Assembly (NCBI GenBank): GCA_012295275.1 | Contig: CM022677.1 | Coordinates: forward strand, 23,342,253 to 23,406,252 | Reading direction: 5' to 3' | Source of the DNA: Chrysomallon squamiferum | Lineage: Eukaryota; Mollusca; Gastropoda; Neomphalida; Peltospiridae | Length of the DNA: 64,000 nt | Part shown: positions 1 to 11,275 of the stretch, one piece after another | How positions within the stretch are numbered: position 1 is the first letter of the stretch | Layout of the letters: each line of letters opens with the position of its first letter | The notes under the pieces: model-generated | Databases searched by the model: none | What the model saw: the letters and a program-made list of their open reading frames with translations, nothing else | Told to the model about the DNA's origin: nothing | Translations under genes and position numbers: made by a program

Positions 1-92
1 TCTCTTTAGTAAAAATCTTTATTTACTTGCTGGTAATTCTAGTGGGTACTGTTTTTAACAAACATTTTTAAAAGTTAATTTGATTTTTTCAG

Positions 93-194
93 ACATTGAT
101 GAATGTTTTGTTGGAACACATAACTGCCCAGAAGATCAGCAGTGTTTTAATCTACAAGGAGCTTTCTTGTGTTGTAATGTTGATGAAGAATGTG
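93..194 (+). CDS. Gene A exon: EGF-like, calcium-binding type
   Basis: This 34-codon exon lies between a TTTTTTCAG acceptor and a GTAAAT donor, phase 1-1. It opens with the DIDEC calcium-binding signature and has six cysteines, with the fourth and fifth adjacent (LCC) instead of the usual C-x-C. The same exon occurs on the minus strand at 19828-19929 and 49443-49544, with about 100 bases or more of flanking intron also alike. Confidence 0.8.
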
Positions 195-537
195 GTAAAT
201 ATAAAGGGTGTAACTGTATTAATTATGTGTGAAAGTATATTTTTGTGTTATATGCATTTGTAATAATTTGGTTTTGTGTGTGTGTTTGTGAATATTTGTT
301 TTTAGGTGTTTATATTGTTTATACTTGTATTGATATATTAGAATAAAACTGCAGCTTTGCATCAATGTTTATGTATTTGTTGATTTATTGTTATTACTAC
401 TATTATTATTAATATTATTGTTATTGTTATTGTTTTGTCTTGATTATATAAACATTTGTCTTCTTAGATCTTTATTAAATTATTTTTATTATTTATTTAT
501 TTATTTTTTATTATTTTTACTTTTTTTATGATTTCAG

Positions 538-561
538 TTCCATCATCAACACCAACATTAG
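538..561 (+). CDS. Gene A micro-exon 1 (VPSSTPTL)
   Basis: This 24-base exon follows a pyrimidine-rich GATTTCAG acceptor and is followed by GTAAAT. It is phase 1-1 and encodes VPSSTPTL, a Ser/Thr/Pro-rich linker. It was called because the splice sites and phase fit neighbouring exons; its tiny size means it needs RNA support. Confidence 0.55.
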   Translation, partial: FHHQHQH

Positions 562-1497
562 GTAAATAATTTAAAACATTTTATTTATTGTATAAAAATA
601 TTTATATTTATGTATTTATTTTAAACTATCATCAGTGTAAATATAATTTAGATATAAAGGTATATTCACAAAAATTTCATAAACTTCATATTGATACAAA
701 AAACATCTCATTATTCCTAGTTAAATGCTTGGTTAAAGTAAAATTTGAAAGCTGTGTTTAGAGAAATTTGATTTAAAAGAAAATGATAGATAACCTAATA
801 TATACCTTTATCAGCCAACCCACCATGTACATTTAAAATACAGATACCACTGATTCTAAATTCAAAACCAGAACCTACTTTTTTATTTATTATTTTTATT
901 TTTTAAATTAAATTAATCATGCTGGTTTGAAACAGATCCCTGATTGGAGCTGCTGGCCACAGTTACTCATGCTTGTTTATAAATATCTGCAGAGTCTCTC
1001 TGGCAATAGAAAACACTGTGCTGTATATCCCAGCAACTTCAGATCAACTTATAAATCTAGCCTCTGAACTTACATATTGGTACTAAACCAAAATTTCATG
1101 AGGACCACCATAAAAAAACTAGAAATGAAAGATGTAATTAATTTTATTTTGAAATGCTTCAGATGGGTAAAAGCATAAGAAAACAGATAATTCATTTATA
1201 TATATATTGTTGATTTTTCAATTGATAATATTTTTCAATTTACTCCATTTTTCTCAACAATGAAAATTTTCAAAAGTGTCTGAATATCGGTACATACACA
1301 ACCAGAGCTACTTCATTAATAGATGAATACGTCTGTGTTATAATAAAAGAATTAAAAACAAGTGAACTAAGTCTGTGTTATAATAAAAGAGTAAAAACAT
1401 TCATTTTTGTTTTAATTTTAATACAATGCTTTTATTTGTTTATTTCTGTTTTCTTTATTTGTTTATTTTTAATTTCCTATTTTTTTTTTTTTTTTAG

Positions 1498-1530
1498 AGT
1501 TAACAACTGCTAGAGTCACTAGAGGTGAAG
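1498..1530 (+). CDS. Gene A micro-exon 2 (ELTTARVTRGE)
   Basis: The acceptor is the TAG after a long T tract. Two donors are possible six bases apart, after 1524 (GTGAAG) or 1530 (GTATAT). Both keep phase 1-1, giving ELTTARVTR or ELTTARVTRGE. A tandem donor of this kind could vary the linker by two residues. Confidence 0.5.
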
Positions 1531-1697
1531 GTATATTAATTTTTTCTTTATCTTGTTCAGCTGCAAAAGAAGTACAAATATTTTAAAATACAAAATAGTT
1601 ATCTTGAAATCATATCAGTAATAATGTTTCCTGTAGTTTGTGTCACTGCATACATAGTCTCTAAAATCTTTATAACCTTCCCTTAGTGATGTGAACT

Positions 1698-1722
1698 GTG
1701 TGTGTGTGTGTGTGTGTGTGTG
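1698..1722. repeat. (GT)n microsatellite
   Basis: Uninterrupted GT dinucleotides lie in the intron between micro-exon 2 and the second EGF exon. Confidence 0.9.
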
Positions 1723-2006
1723 TTCAGTTTATGTTTTATTTGTTATTTTCTTGATATTATTATTGTTATTATTATTATTATTTTTTTATTTTATTTCCAA
1801 AAAACTATTTTTCATTTGCTATCCAGTCTTAATTAATCAGTTATGAGAATAAACAAGTAAAGTATTATTTTTTTTAATTATTGTTATTTATGACTGCATC
1901 CATTTGTCTGCATGCTATTTGCTTTCCTTGCTGTGAAATGTTAATTTGTAACAGAGAATAAAACAAAAGATTACATGTCCTGAGCATCATCACCTCTATG
2001 TTTCAG

Positions 2007-2132
2007 ATGTTGATGAATGTGCAGAAGGCAGAGATAACTGCAATCGCGCTGAAGAGGAATGTCAGAACACAGCTGGCTCGTTCAGGTGTGTGTGCAGACA
2101 GGGATTCAAAAAGGTCATGGGCTCATGTTTTG
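2007..2132 (+). CDS. Gene A exon: EGF-like, calcium-binding type
   Basis: This 42-codon exon, phase 1-1, lies between TTTCAG and GTGAGA. It has DVDEC at its start, a canonical six-cysteine spacing, and 'GSFRCVC' before the last loop. It is the most standard EGF_CA module in the gene and probably binds calcium in tandem with the EGF exon that follows. Confidence 0.85.
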
Positions 2133-2204
2133 GTGAGACATTTCCAAAACATGTTTTAGTTCTGTTGCTAAATGAGTCTAACAAGAATCTTTCTAAATCA
2201 TGTT

Positions 2205-2660
2205 GATTTTTTTTAAAGTGATATTCAAATTACTGAATGTAAAGTGATATTTAAATTACTGAATGTAAAGTGATATTTAAATTACTGATTGTAAAGTAAT
2301 GTTTAAATTGTTAAATGATTGTAAAATCATATTTAAATTACTGATTGTAAAATCATATTTAAATTACTGATTGTAAAATCATATTTAAATTACTGATTAT
2401 AAAATCATATTTAAATTACTGATTGTAAAGTGATGTTTAAATTACTGATTGTAAAGTGATGTTTAAATTGTTAAATGATTGTAAAATGATATTTAATTAC
2501 TAAATGATTCTAATAAAAATCTTTACAAATCATGTTGAATGATTGTAAAGTGATATTTAAATTATTGATTGTAAAATGATATTTAATTCCTAAATGATTC
2601 TAATAAAAATCCTTCTAAATCATGTTGAATGATTGTAAAGTGATATTTAAATTATTCTCA
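2205..2660. repeat. Intronic minisatellite, unit about 25 bp
   Basis: Imperfect tandem copies of a unit around 'TTACTGATTGTAAAGTGAT' with ATTTAAA fill the start of the intron between the second and third EGF exons. Copies differ by small substitutions and deletions. No coding signal is seen. Confidence 0.8.
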
Positions 2661-2864
2661 TGTGTTGATAGGCTACATAGTTCATTTGAAATGTCTTCTT
2701 AAATTTGATGAATTCTTGCAAAATGATTCTCATTCATTTTAAAACATTCTGTTAGTAATTCATGACATGAATGGATATTATTTCCTGATTTGCTTACTAA
2801 TTAAATTTAATTAAGAAAGAGAATACTTATTTATATAGATATGTGCATAATTCATACATTTCAG

Positions 2865-2969
2865 ATGTTGATGAATGTCACGTTGGTATACATAATTGTT
2901 CGTCAGATGAAAACTGTATTAATATTCGTGGCAGTTTCATGTGTGAATGTAAACCAGGTCGAACATGCA
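2865..2969 (+). CDS. Gene A exon: EGF-like, calcium-binding type
   Basis: This 35-codon exon, phase 1-1, lies between ACATTTCAG and GTAAGT. It starts DVDEC, has six cysteines and 'GSFMCEC', and ends in GRTC without the longer final loop seen in the previous EGF exon. Confidence 0.85.
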
Positions 2970-3061
2970 GTAAGTTAAATTCAGTTAGATTTAGCGTAAT
3001 GGGAGCATTTGATCTGAATGAATATGTGTGCTTGTCTATCTGTATTCTGTTTGATCTGAAT

Positions 3062-4195
3062 GCATATGTATGTGTGTGATTGATGTGAATGTGTATGTGT
3101 GCTTGATATGAATGTGTATGTGTGCTTGATATGAATGTGTATGTGTGCTTGATACGAATGTGTATGTGTGCTTGATACGAATGTGTGTGAATGTGTATGT
3201 GTGTGCTTGATACGAATGTGTATTTGTGCTTGATACGAATGTGTATATGTGTGCTTGATATGAATGTGTATATGTGTGCTTGATATGAATGTGTATGTAT
3301 GTGCTTGATATGAATGTGTATGTGTGTGCTTGATACAAATGTGTATGTATGCTTGATACGAATGTGTATGTGTGCTTGATACGAATGTGTGCTTGATGTG
3401 AATGTGTATATGTGTGCTTGATATGAATGTGTATGTATGTGCTTGATACAAATGTGTATGTGTGCTTGATACGAATATGTATGTATGTGCTTGATACAAA
3501 TGTGTATGTATGTGCTTGATATGAATGTGTACGTGTGTGCTTGATATGAATGTGTATGTGTGCTTGATATGAATGTGTGTGCTTGATATGAATGTGTATG
3601 TATGTGCTTGATATGAATGTGTATGTGTGTCCTTGATATGAATGTGTATGTGTGCTTGATATGAATGTGTATGTATGTGCTTGATACGAATGTGTATGTG
3701 TGCTTGATACAAATATGTATGTATGTGCTTGATACAAATGTGTATGTATGTGCTTGATATGAATGTGTATGTGTGCGTGATATGAATGTGTATATGTATG
3801 CTTGATATGAATGTGTATGTATGTGCTTGATATGAATGTGTATGTATGTGCTTGATATGAATGTGTATGTGTGTGCTTGATATGAATGTGTATGTGTATG
3901 CTTGATATGAATGTGTATGTATGTGCTTGATATGAATGTGTATGTATGTGCTTGATACGAATGTGTATGTGTGTGCTTGATATGAATGTGTATGTATGTG
4001 CTTGATATGAATGTGTATGTATGTGCTTGATATGAATGTGTATGTATGTGCTTGATATGAATGTGTATGTGTGTGCTTGATATGAATGTGTATGTGTGTG
4101 CTTGATATGAATGTGTATGTATGTGCTTGATATGAATGTGTATGTGTGTGCTTGATATGAATGTGTATGTGTGTTCTTGATATGAATGTGTGTGA
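3062..4195. repeat. Intronic minisatellite, unit about 24-26 bp
   Basis: About 1.1 kb of tandem units are built on 'TTGATATGAATGTGTATG' followed by a variable number of TG steps. Unit length wobbles between about 16 and 26 bases. The long antisense open frames over it (to 411 codons) come only from the repeat lacking stops and are not treated as genes. Confidence 0.9.
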
Positions 4196-4342
4196 TCTGT
4201 GTGTAATCAGGACTCATAATGTGTGTTGAAACTACCATTGTTATAGGTATTTTTATGATATTTGTAAGCAAAACATAAATTTGTTTTTGTTTTCTTCAGT
4301 AAATAATTTCTAATATTTATTGTTATTATTATTATTTTTCAG

Positions 4343-4372
4343 CAAAGAGGCAGGATGTGTTTGAAGATTTAG
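4343..4372 (+). CDS. Gene A micro-exon 3 (AKRQDVFEDL)
   Basis: This 30-base exon, phase 1-1, lies between ATTTTTCAG and GTAATC and encodes AKRQDVFEDL, a charged linker between the third EGF and the first TSP1 exon. A (TC)n tract begins just inside the next intron. Confidence 0.55.
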   Translation, partial: QRGRMCLKI

Positions 4373-4373
4373 G

Positions 4374-4377
<4 letters not shown>

Positions 4378-4438
<61 letters not shown>
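4378..4438. repeat. (TC)n microsatellite
   Basis: About 30 uninterrupted TC steps lie six bases downstream of the micro-exon 3 splice donor. Confidence 0.95.
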
Positions 4439-4442
<4 letters not shown>

Positions 4443-4640
4443 ACAGAGCTTATTGTAAAGAGAGTAGTATAGTTTAGTGTTTAATAGTGTGTAGTGTCAT
4501 TAGTCTAGTATAGTACAGTACTTTACTAACATTACATTACAGAACAATAGAACAATATTAGTATTGTACAGTAAAATATAGCTTAGCTTATTATGCTTTC
4601 GTATCACATAGTATGGTATGGAATACAAAACCTATTTCAG

Positions 4641-4820
4641 TTACTGGTGGGTGGTCTGAATGGACAAAGTCAGTGAGTGAGTGTTTATCATCATGTTTTC
4701 AAGAAATTTATCTCTTAAGAAGCTGTACTAGTCCATCTCCATCGCGAGGAGGTCCTTCTTGTACTGGGGATGAGCAAATCATTTCATATCAGTCTTGTGT
4801 TGGAGAGGCTTGTGTAGCAG
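4641..4820 (+). CDS. Gene A exon: divergent TSP1 repeat
   Basis: This 60-codon exon, phase 1-1, lies between ATTTCAG and GTAAAC. It has WSEW near the start, six cysteines, and 'SPSPSRGGPSC' where gene B repeats have 'NPxPxxGGxxC'. The usual CSxTCG is changed to CLSSCF, so it diverges from the repeats of genes B and C but keeps the fold's cysteine pattern. Confidence 0.8.
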
Positions 4821-5207
4821 GTAAACAACAATAAAAACAAGAACCAGATATACAACACATGTACATTAGCATGCACATGCACACACACAACACACACACA
4901 ACAGATGCATACCAAATAAATACAAAAAATAAAAAAGTAACAAAACAATCTATCCATGTTAATCTGTGCAGCATTACTGTTTTACTTTATCAGATTTGAC
5001 CTCCTTTAGAAAACTGTTTACAATCAGGTGAAAAATTTGTTAAATTATTATTAGTTCTTCCATTTATTTGATTATGTTTGAACAAACAGCAATTCAAATT
5101 AAGAAACTGTGGTTCTGTAAATAAAACACTGTGACCAGACATATCTGGTCTTCTTTACAAAACAAAAATGTTAAAGTGGACTTACTTTGTGTTTGATTTA
5201 TTTTCAG

Positions 5208-5231
5208 GTCGCCCACAATGGCGTAAAAAGG
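5208..5231 (+). CDS. Gene A micro-exon 4 (GRPQWRKK)
   Basis: This 24-base exon, phase 1-1, lies between TTTTCAG and GTAATT. It encodes the basic linker GRPQWRKK between the two TSP1 exons. Confidence 0.5.
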
Positions 5232-5659
5232 GTAATTAAATAAATAAAATTGTCTTAAGAACATTTTACAACTGTTAATACACACATTACAATAACAACA
5301 AGAAAAGATAATTGATGGGATATCAGTGGAAATGTCTTAAAATGAACTTTGTTGTTCATCTCTTTGTGGCAAAAATAAACAAAATTGACCTAGAATCAAA
5401 TTAATAAACATCTCTTAATTTTTGTTTAGCTATAGCTACACACAAACACACACACTCACACATACTTCTAATATGATGTCCTAATATAATATACCTTACT
5501 GAGTGATGTATAGTATTAAGTGACATACATTATGAAGTGATGTACAGTATTATGTCACACATACACAAACGCATTATTTTTTGGATGAATACTTTATGAT
5601 GATACATTTTACATTTTATGGTTGATTGATGTTTTATAATTTTACAAAATTGCAATTAT

Positions 5660-5860
5660 AAAGGGACATATAATGAACTGATATACATTCTAATAGGACA
5701 TGATGAACTGATATACATTCTAATAGGATATATAATGAACTGATATACATTGTAATAGGACATAATGAACTGATATACATTCTAATAGGAGATATAATGA
5801 ACTGATATACATTCTAATAGGACATATAATGAACTGATATACATTCTAATAGGATATATA
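5660..5860. repeat. Intronic tandem repeat, unit about 32 bp
   Basis: About six copies of a unit built on 'ATGAACTGATATACATTCTA' lie just upstream of the second TSP1 exon and end within the branch-point zone. Confidence 0.85.
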
Positions 5861-5879
5861 GATTTTGTTTTGATTACAG

Positions 5880-6038
5880 GGTTCTGGTCAGGTTGGAATA
5901 TTTACTTCGTGTTTCCATGTATGACAACCTGTATAAAAGTTACCATATTTGGGCGAAAGTGTGTTTCTGGATTTGACTGTACTGGAGTTTACCGAACAAG
6001 ACGTGGGGAATCATGTATTGGTGATTACTGCGACCAAA
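5880..6038 (+). CDS. Gene A exon: divergent TSP1 repeat
   Basis: This 53-codon exon, phase 1-1, lies between GATTACAG and GTGAAT. It starts GFWSGW, so the WxxW motif is kept. Six cysteines in the order PC, TC, KC, DC, SC, YC fit a short TSP1. The CSVTCG box reads CMTTCI. It resembles the truncated TSP1 exons at 24057 and 52903 in overall style. Confidence 0.75.
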
Positions 6039-6378
6039 GTGAATATTTTATTTCTCTTTCTTGATAAATGAAATTTAAGGAACAGGTTCATATCAGTTTT
6101 AACTGGTATAACATAAACCCACTCTTCAAGCATCAGAAATGTTTTAATATTTAACATTTTTTGTTTAGTTAACCTTTGTGGTTTTGTATATAGTGGTGCA
6201 GTGTAATGTAGCAGTGTTCAGCTACGGTAATTTGTGTAGTGTTTAGAGTAAGGTAATATTAGTATGGTATTTGTTGCAGAGTTTAGTTTAGTTATGCTAA
6301 TAATGCATAACTTTATATAATATGTAAATAATAAAAAATTAGGAAACAATAACTACAGATATATATATAATACAATAC

Positions 6379-6383
<5 letters not shown>

Positions 6384-6421
<38 letters not shown>
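6384..6421. repeat. (GT)n microsatellite
   Basis: Uninterrupted GT dinucleotides in the intron before micro-exon 5. Confidence 0.9.
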
Positions 6422-6423
<2 letters not shown>

Positions 6424-6665
6424 AACAGTTAACAATACATGAAAAACTTGAATTAGAAAAGCAAGGAAACAAATTTATTATTTAAAAAATAATAATTGAT
6501 AAAAACCACTATAAAAAAATAAAAAGTGAAGAAAGAAAAAAAAAAAAAATGAAGAAGAATAAAAATAAAATAAAAAAGCTAGCAAATACAACAACTAGAA
6601 AGAAAACTAGTTTTGAAAATATATTTTATTATTATTTGTTATTATTGGTCTTGCTTTTTCTTCAG

Positions 6666-6689
6666 GTCAGATTGTTACAGTTTTTGAAG
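6666..6689 (+). CDS. Gene A micro-exon 5 (GQIVTVFE)
   Basis: This 24-base exon, phase 1-1, lies between TTCTTCAG and GTATGT and encodes GQIVTVFE. It is the first of four consecutive micro-exons between the last TSP1 and the membrane span. Confidence 0.5.
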
Positions 6690-6844
6690 GTATGTTGTAA
6701 GTTGCATTGCTTTGTGTTACTTTAATACAATGTTGAATTTAGTCATTGAAAATAAATATATGCCTGAAAAAGACATATTACTGTCAGTCTGTATCTCTCT
6801 CTCTCTCCGTCTCTCTCTCATTTATGTTTTTATTTTATTTTCAG

Positions 6845-6868
6845 ATCAACCATCAGTAAATACGCCAG
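6845..6868 (+). CDS. Gene A micro-exon 6 (DQPSVNTP)
   Basis: This 24-base exon, phase 1-1, lies between ATTTTCAG and GTATTG and encodes DQPSVNTP, a Pro/Ser/Thr-containing stalk piece. Confidence 0.5.
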
Positions 6869-7127
6869 GTATTGAAATTATATTTATAAATGTTTTTTTT
6901 TTTTCTCTTGATCTAATATCCATTTTTCTTTCTACTTTTTGTTTGTTGTTTTTGTTTATTAGTCCAAATAGTACATTACAATTATTTAAGGAAAATCTCT
7001 GTGTGTGTTCATGCATACATGTGTGTTGTGTCTGTGTATGTGTCTAAACTTTGGTACAGGACTAATTATTATTATTATTATTATTATTATTAAAAACATT
7101 GAATAAAATTTATTCATTTCATTTCAG

Positions 7128-7151
7128 AAGTAAAGTTTATACCACCACAAG
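7128..7151 (+). CDS. Gene A micro-exon 7 (EVKFIPPQ)
   Basis: This 24-base exon, phase 1-1, lies between CATTTCAG and GTAGGT and encodes EVKFIPPQ, again proline-containing. Confidence 0.5.
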
Positions 7152-7247
7152 GTAGGTAAATCCTTTTTTTAAATTAAATTTTATTTTTCATGTTTCACAT
7201 TCAGTGCATATTCTAAATACAGGTGTGCAAGGGTGTGCATGCATGTG

Positions 7248-7278
<31 letters not shown>

Positions 7279-7550
7279 TCTTGTTGGTGTAAAATAAACA
7301 CATTTTTTTCTAAGGTCTCATGTTTCATTTATTTGTGATTTTTAAATATTCTTTTTTCTTGTTAACATGAGACCATTTTTTCAAAATAGTTGTTTTAAAT
7401 ATATTTAAGGCATTCATTTGTTAATAAAACAATAACCTCAGAATTAGATAAAGTAAACACACACAGAGAGAAAGAGAGTGGAAGGAACACACAGAGTTTG
7501 ACCCAAAGAGAGAGCAAAACAATGTAAGAAGATATTTTGTTTCATTTCAG

Positions 7551-7580
7551 TCACATATCCTCCTTCAAGAGCAAAATATG
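7551..7580 (+). CDS. Gene A micro-exon 8 (VTYPPSRAKY)
   Basis: This 30-base exon, phase 1-1, lies between CATTTCAG and GTAAAT and encodes VTYPPSRAKY. It is the last stalk piece recognised before the membrane exon. Confidence 0.5.
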
Positions 7581-8191
7581 GTAAATTACTAATTTTTTTA
7601 ATCTGTTCATACCAACATATTCATATTATTCACACTAAAGGAGGTATATGTGCACACACACACACACAAACAAGGACTGGTTTTTCATGGATTATATTCT
7701 TTCCCGTCTTTGTTAGAATAATACAAATACCACTTATTGAAAAGAACTGTCCATTGGGGGCAGAGCTTTCATCTCTTGCATCAGCATTGTAACTTTTCTT
7801 TACAAACAAATTAAGTAAAAACAATTTTGGTATTATTATGCTGTCAAGTGGTGTTAGTATATAGATAATATAAATGATATTGCACTGCATTCCATTTACT
7901 GAGATTTTGTTTCAGCTCTCCTAATGTATACCTACATTCCTACATACATAAATACATATGTATGAACAAACAAACACACACACATAAGAATGTGTGTGTG
8001 TATATGTGTATTTGTACATATATTTTTATATATGTATGAAAACACACACTGTACTATACTTGTATATATATCATGTATCTGTATATACAGAAACACACAC
8101 AAATTTATACAAACATACATGCAGCTTTAGATATATATATATATATATATATATACAAACACCAGATTTATTATTTATTTATTTTGTATAG

Positions 8192-8279
8192 GTGGAGCAT
8201 CAGATGAAGTTGTTGCTGCAGTAGCTGTTCTTGCTGTTCTTGTTATTTGTTTGTACACAGGTTTTCTTTTTTACTACAG
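8192..8279 (+). CDS. Gene A exon: transmembrane segment
   Basis: Entry is in phase 1 after TGTATAG and exit in phase 2 at TACTACAG|GTAAAT. The translation runs GGASDEVV followed by about 21 hydrophobic residues rich in Ala, Val, Leu and Phe, ending FYYR. The acidic lead-in and Tyr-Tyr-Arg exit match gene B at 41854-41938 in layout and phase. Confidence 0.8.
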
Positions 8280-8418
8280 GTAAATATCCAAGATAAAATA
8301 AAATTAAACCAATTAAAATAGCAAATAAAATAAATAAATAAATAATACATTGTATATGGTTTGTGTAATATACTTCACTCACAGATAGATAATGTAATAT
8401 ATGATTATTTTTAACAAG

Positions 8419-8521
8419 GAAAATGAGACTAATGGTGAAGAAACAAGAAGAAGTAACTGTGTCTAGGACAGCTGAGGCATCCAGCCACGAAAATAAAGGC
8501 CTAGAGAGAAATCCTACATAA
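8419..8521 (+). CDS. Gene A last coding exon: cytoplasmic tail
   Basis: Entry is in phase 2 after AACAAG; the exon runs to TAA. The tail is basic next to the membrane (KMRLMVKK), then contains SSHEN, and ends NPT. Gene B's tail carries the same SHEN tetrapeptide at a similar place. The 3' UTR that follows holds a tandem repeat; no convincing AATAAA was picked. Confidence 0.75.
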
Positions 8522-9055
8522 ATCATTTGAGAAGAACACATTTAACTATTGTTGTATATATATTTATGCTAACTGCACAATATTCTCAAACTGTGTCTGT
8601 TGTATTTATTATAATAATTGTACGTATTGTCAATGGTATTTTTTTATATATTGTACGTATTGGCCAAATGTATTTGTTTTATGTTATATTGTTAACTGTA
8701 CAGCATTTGTCAAATGTATTTGTTTTATGTTATAATGTTAATTGTACAGTATTTGCCAAATGTATTTGTTTTATATTATTATATTGTTAACTGTACAGTA
8801 TTTGCCAAATGTATTTGTTTTATATTATTATATTTTTAACTGTACAGTATTTGCCAAATTTTTTGTTTTATATTATTATATTTTAACTGTACAGTACTTT
8901 ATATATTTCTTTTGTTATTATATTGTTAAAGTATTTTCTGTATGTATTTGCAACACTACTATTATGTTATTTATTTATTTGTTGTATGTTATTAGAGTGT
9001 TATAATGTTCAGTATTTTCTGTATGTATTTGTTATTACACTGTTTATTGTATTTT
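8522..9055 (+). repeat. Gene A 3' flank with tandem repeat, unit about 65 bp
   Basis: From about 8610 to 8920, roughly five copies of a unit around 'ACTGTACAGTATTTGCCAAA' followed by TGTATTTGTTTTAT occur directly after the stop codon, probably inside the 3' UTR. Small open frames across it come from the repeat. Confidence 0.7.
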
Positions 9056-10935
9056 GGACAAATACATGTTTTGATTAGATTCTTTTAATGCTGACTAATT
9101 ATTTTAATAATATTTCAAAAATAATATTTACTTTTCATCGTTATTTTACATTGTTATCTATTTATTAAAAAGTGTCATTTGTTATGTTAATTTATTCTGA
9201 ATTTTTTATTAAATAATTTAATCAGTGGACTCACCAGCTTTTGTGAAAGGAATGGTACTGATATTGTTCAGGGTACAAGTACTTTAAACAATGTTCAAAT
9301 TACTTGTTTGTCAAAAATACTCCTATAAATAATTGTATCAAACGCATTAACAAGTTTATTTTAAGTCTGTTGCAGGTGAGTTTCGTCTGGTTGTTCTGTG
9401 AATTATATTCTTTACATGAATATATTTATACAAAATAATATACATATACACATCTATATATATATATATATATATATTGTTGTAGAACATTCTGTATATA
9501 TTAATTGTTATATATACATGTTTGTGTGCATGTGAGAGAGAGAGAGAGAGATATTAATTTCTACTGGGAACTATGCTGGCAAAAGTTACTGCAATGAAAA
9601 CTGTATTGGGAAACATATTCTCGAGACACTGAGAAAAAGTCATTGAAAGATCTACCAACATTATGTTTGACAAATACTCTGGAGGAAATAAACAAGGAAG
9701 TAAAAACAAAGTAGGCTAACTTATTCATGAAATGTAAACTTATTAAATTTTTATTTGTCATAATCATCATCATCATCATCATTATTATTAAATGATTTTA
9801 AATACAGCACCAGCTCATGTTTTTATTCACTGTGCAGATGGCTTATTCTGAACATTGAAACAAATCCATAGTTTGTGTTCAACATTACTAAAGTAAAGAA
9901 AAATAAATAAATAAATGAATAAATAAAAATAAAAAAGTAAGTAAATAAATAGATATAATAAATAAGTAAGTAAGGAAATAATAAAAGGAAGTAAATAAAT
10001 GAATAAATAATATCTGGTATTTTTATTTTTTAATATTTATTTTATTTATTTTATTATTTTTTTTACATTGGCAGTTACTGATTATAATTTTTCCATGAAC
10101 AAAATATTTTTGTTAGAATTAAGATAACATTTCTGCCCATGGTCTACATCTAAAAACAATTTTAATGACTTTATATATAGAAGTACATTGCTAATATTTC
10201 AGCGCATGGTCTTTAAAAATAAAAAAAAAAAAAACAAACATTTTTACATCATCACAGCAATAAGAAAAAAAACTAGACTAGTATGATATTACAACAAATA
10301 GTAGTGTCAATGCGATAATAATGATTAAAAACATTAGTAGGCAGAGAAACAGCAGTGACACACACACACACACCTATATTGAAATGTATTCACAAATAAT
10401 AGGTTAACATTAAGCATATCTACTTCTTTGGAAGTAAGTTTTTATAAATAATTGTAAACGGACATGTATAATTCAGTAAACCAATATTTCTTAAATAAGT
10501 GATATATATATAATTGTAATGAATGACACAAATATTCAATTCGTTATGCGCAGTATTTTCTATCTGTAATTTGGGGTTTTTATTTTTGCTTGGATATTAC
10601 TGTATTGAGAAAAAAAAAAAACAGTGGGAACTTAAAATTATTTTTGAACTATCCAAGAAGAATAGTTTCACCAAAAACAGGACTGTTTCGACAACTTTGA
10701 TCTGCAGTCTATAAACAGAAATCAAAGCAAATTTGTTATGATTTATCTCACATTGTTGTCATTCATTTTGTTTTCACTTATGCCAATTTCACCAAACAGC
10801 TTTCAAATAATTTGTGCTGGACATCAAAAATGCGGAAACAACAGCATTTACTATTTTTGTAGAATTAGCAATGACTAGTGTACGTTTATTTCTCCTGTTT
10901 ACTATGCAATGGTTTCATTTCATTCCGAATCGATA
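9056..10935. other. AT-rich non-coding stretch
   Basis: No exon-like or RNA-gene signal was seen. It contains short (TA)n, (GA)n, (TCA)n and (AAAT)n runs, and a poly-A run at 10608. Confidence 0.6.
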
Positions 10936-10937
10936 TA

Positions 10938-11275
10938 CAGGTACCGAACCCATTATCCGGCGTCCTGAAATCCTGAAAGACCAGAAAAATGGAAGGTTTT
11001 TTTTTCCGACGCCATTTTCATAGTTCGTGCGCGCGGGTGTTGTCCTCACCAGACCGGAACTACTCTTTCAAGCCGCGTTGGCGTTCATTCACTCGCGGCA
11101 TTGTTTACGTGTCGAGTCGCCACAATTGTGTTTCGTCAATTTTTTATGTTTTTGATTTTAAAATGTTTATGTAATTATTTACGTATTTAGATGCCTTACT
11201 ACCAGAAAACCTGAAAATCCAGAAATCCGGAATGCCTCAGGCCCGAAGGAGACCGGATAATTGATCCGAAACCTG
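10938..11275. mobile_element. MITE-like DNA transposon with TA target-site duplication
   Basis: The two ends form an inverted repeat: the outer 23 bases match at 18 positions, starting CAGGT and including ATTATCCGG. TA flanks both sides (10936-10937 and 11276-11277). The interior is richer in CpG than its surroundings and carries no transposase frame. CAG termini, TA duplication and the ATTATCCGG box are typical of Tc1/mariner-superfamily elements of the pogo/Tigger type. The family assignment is from memory. Confidence 0.75.

Larger units (their letters stand above)
93..8521 (+). other. Gene A, 3' part: EGF/TSP1 single-pass membrane protein (gene model span)
   Basis: The gene model is built from 16 exons in this window: EGF, micro, micro, EGF, EGF, micro, TSP1, micro, TSP1, five-exon stalk run including four micro-exons, transmembrane exon, tail exon. 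Every junction before the membrane exon is phase 1, and the membrane-to-tail junction is phase 2, so the joined exons stay open to a TAA at 8519-8521. The first exon enters in phase 1, so the signal peptide and further N-terminal domains lie upstream of the window. The expected product is a type I membrane protein with calcium-binding EGF modules, two divergent TSP1 modules, a variable linker, one membrane span and a 30-residue cytoplasmic tail. The architecture of the last two exons matches gene B at 41854-42346. The gene family is not one I can name. Confidence 0.7.

Noticed and set aside
3036-4271. 411-codon minus-strand open frame and a shorter overlapping one
   Set aside because: It is a translation of the minisatellite (endless YQAHTYTF-like repeats). 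No splice sites, no start context and no domain.
7916-7925. Possible extra micro-exon after TTTCAG before gene A's membrane exon
   Set aside because: The only nearby GT gives 10 bases, which breaks the phase 1-1 rule, and longer readings meet a stop.
8527-9005. Overlapping hydrophobic open frames after gene A
   Set aside because: They come from a tandem repeat in the 3' flank; the high Phe/Tyr/Leu content reflects AT-rich DNA.
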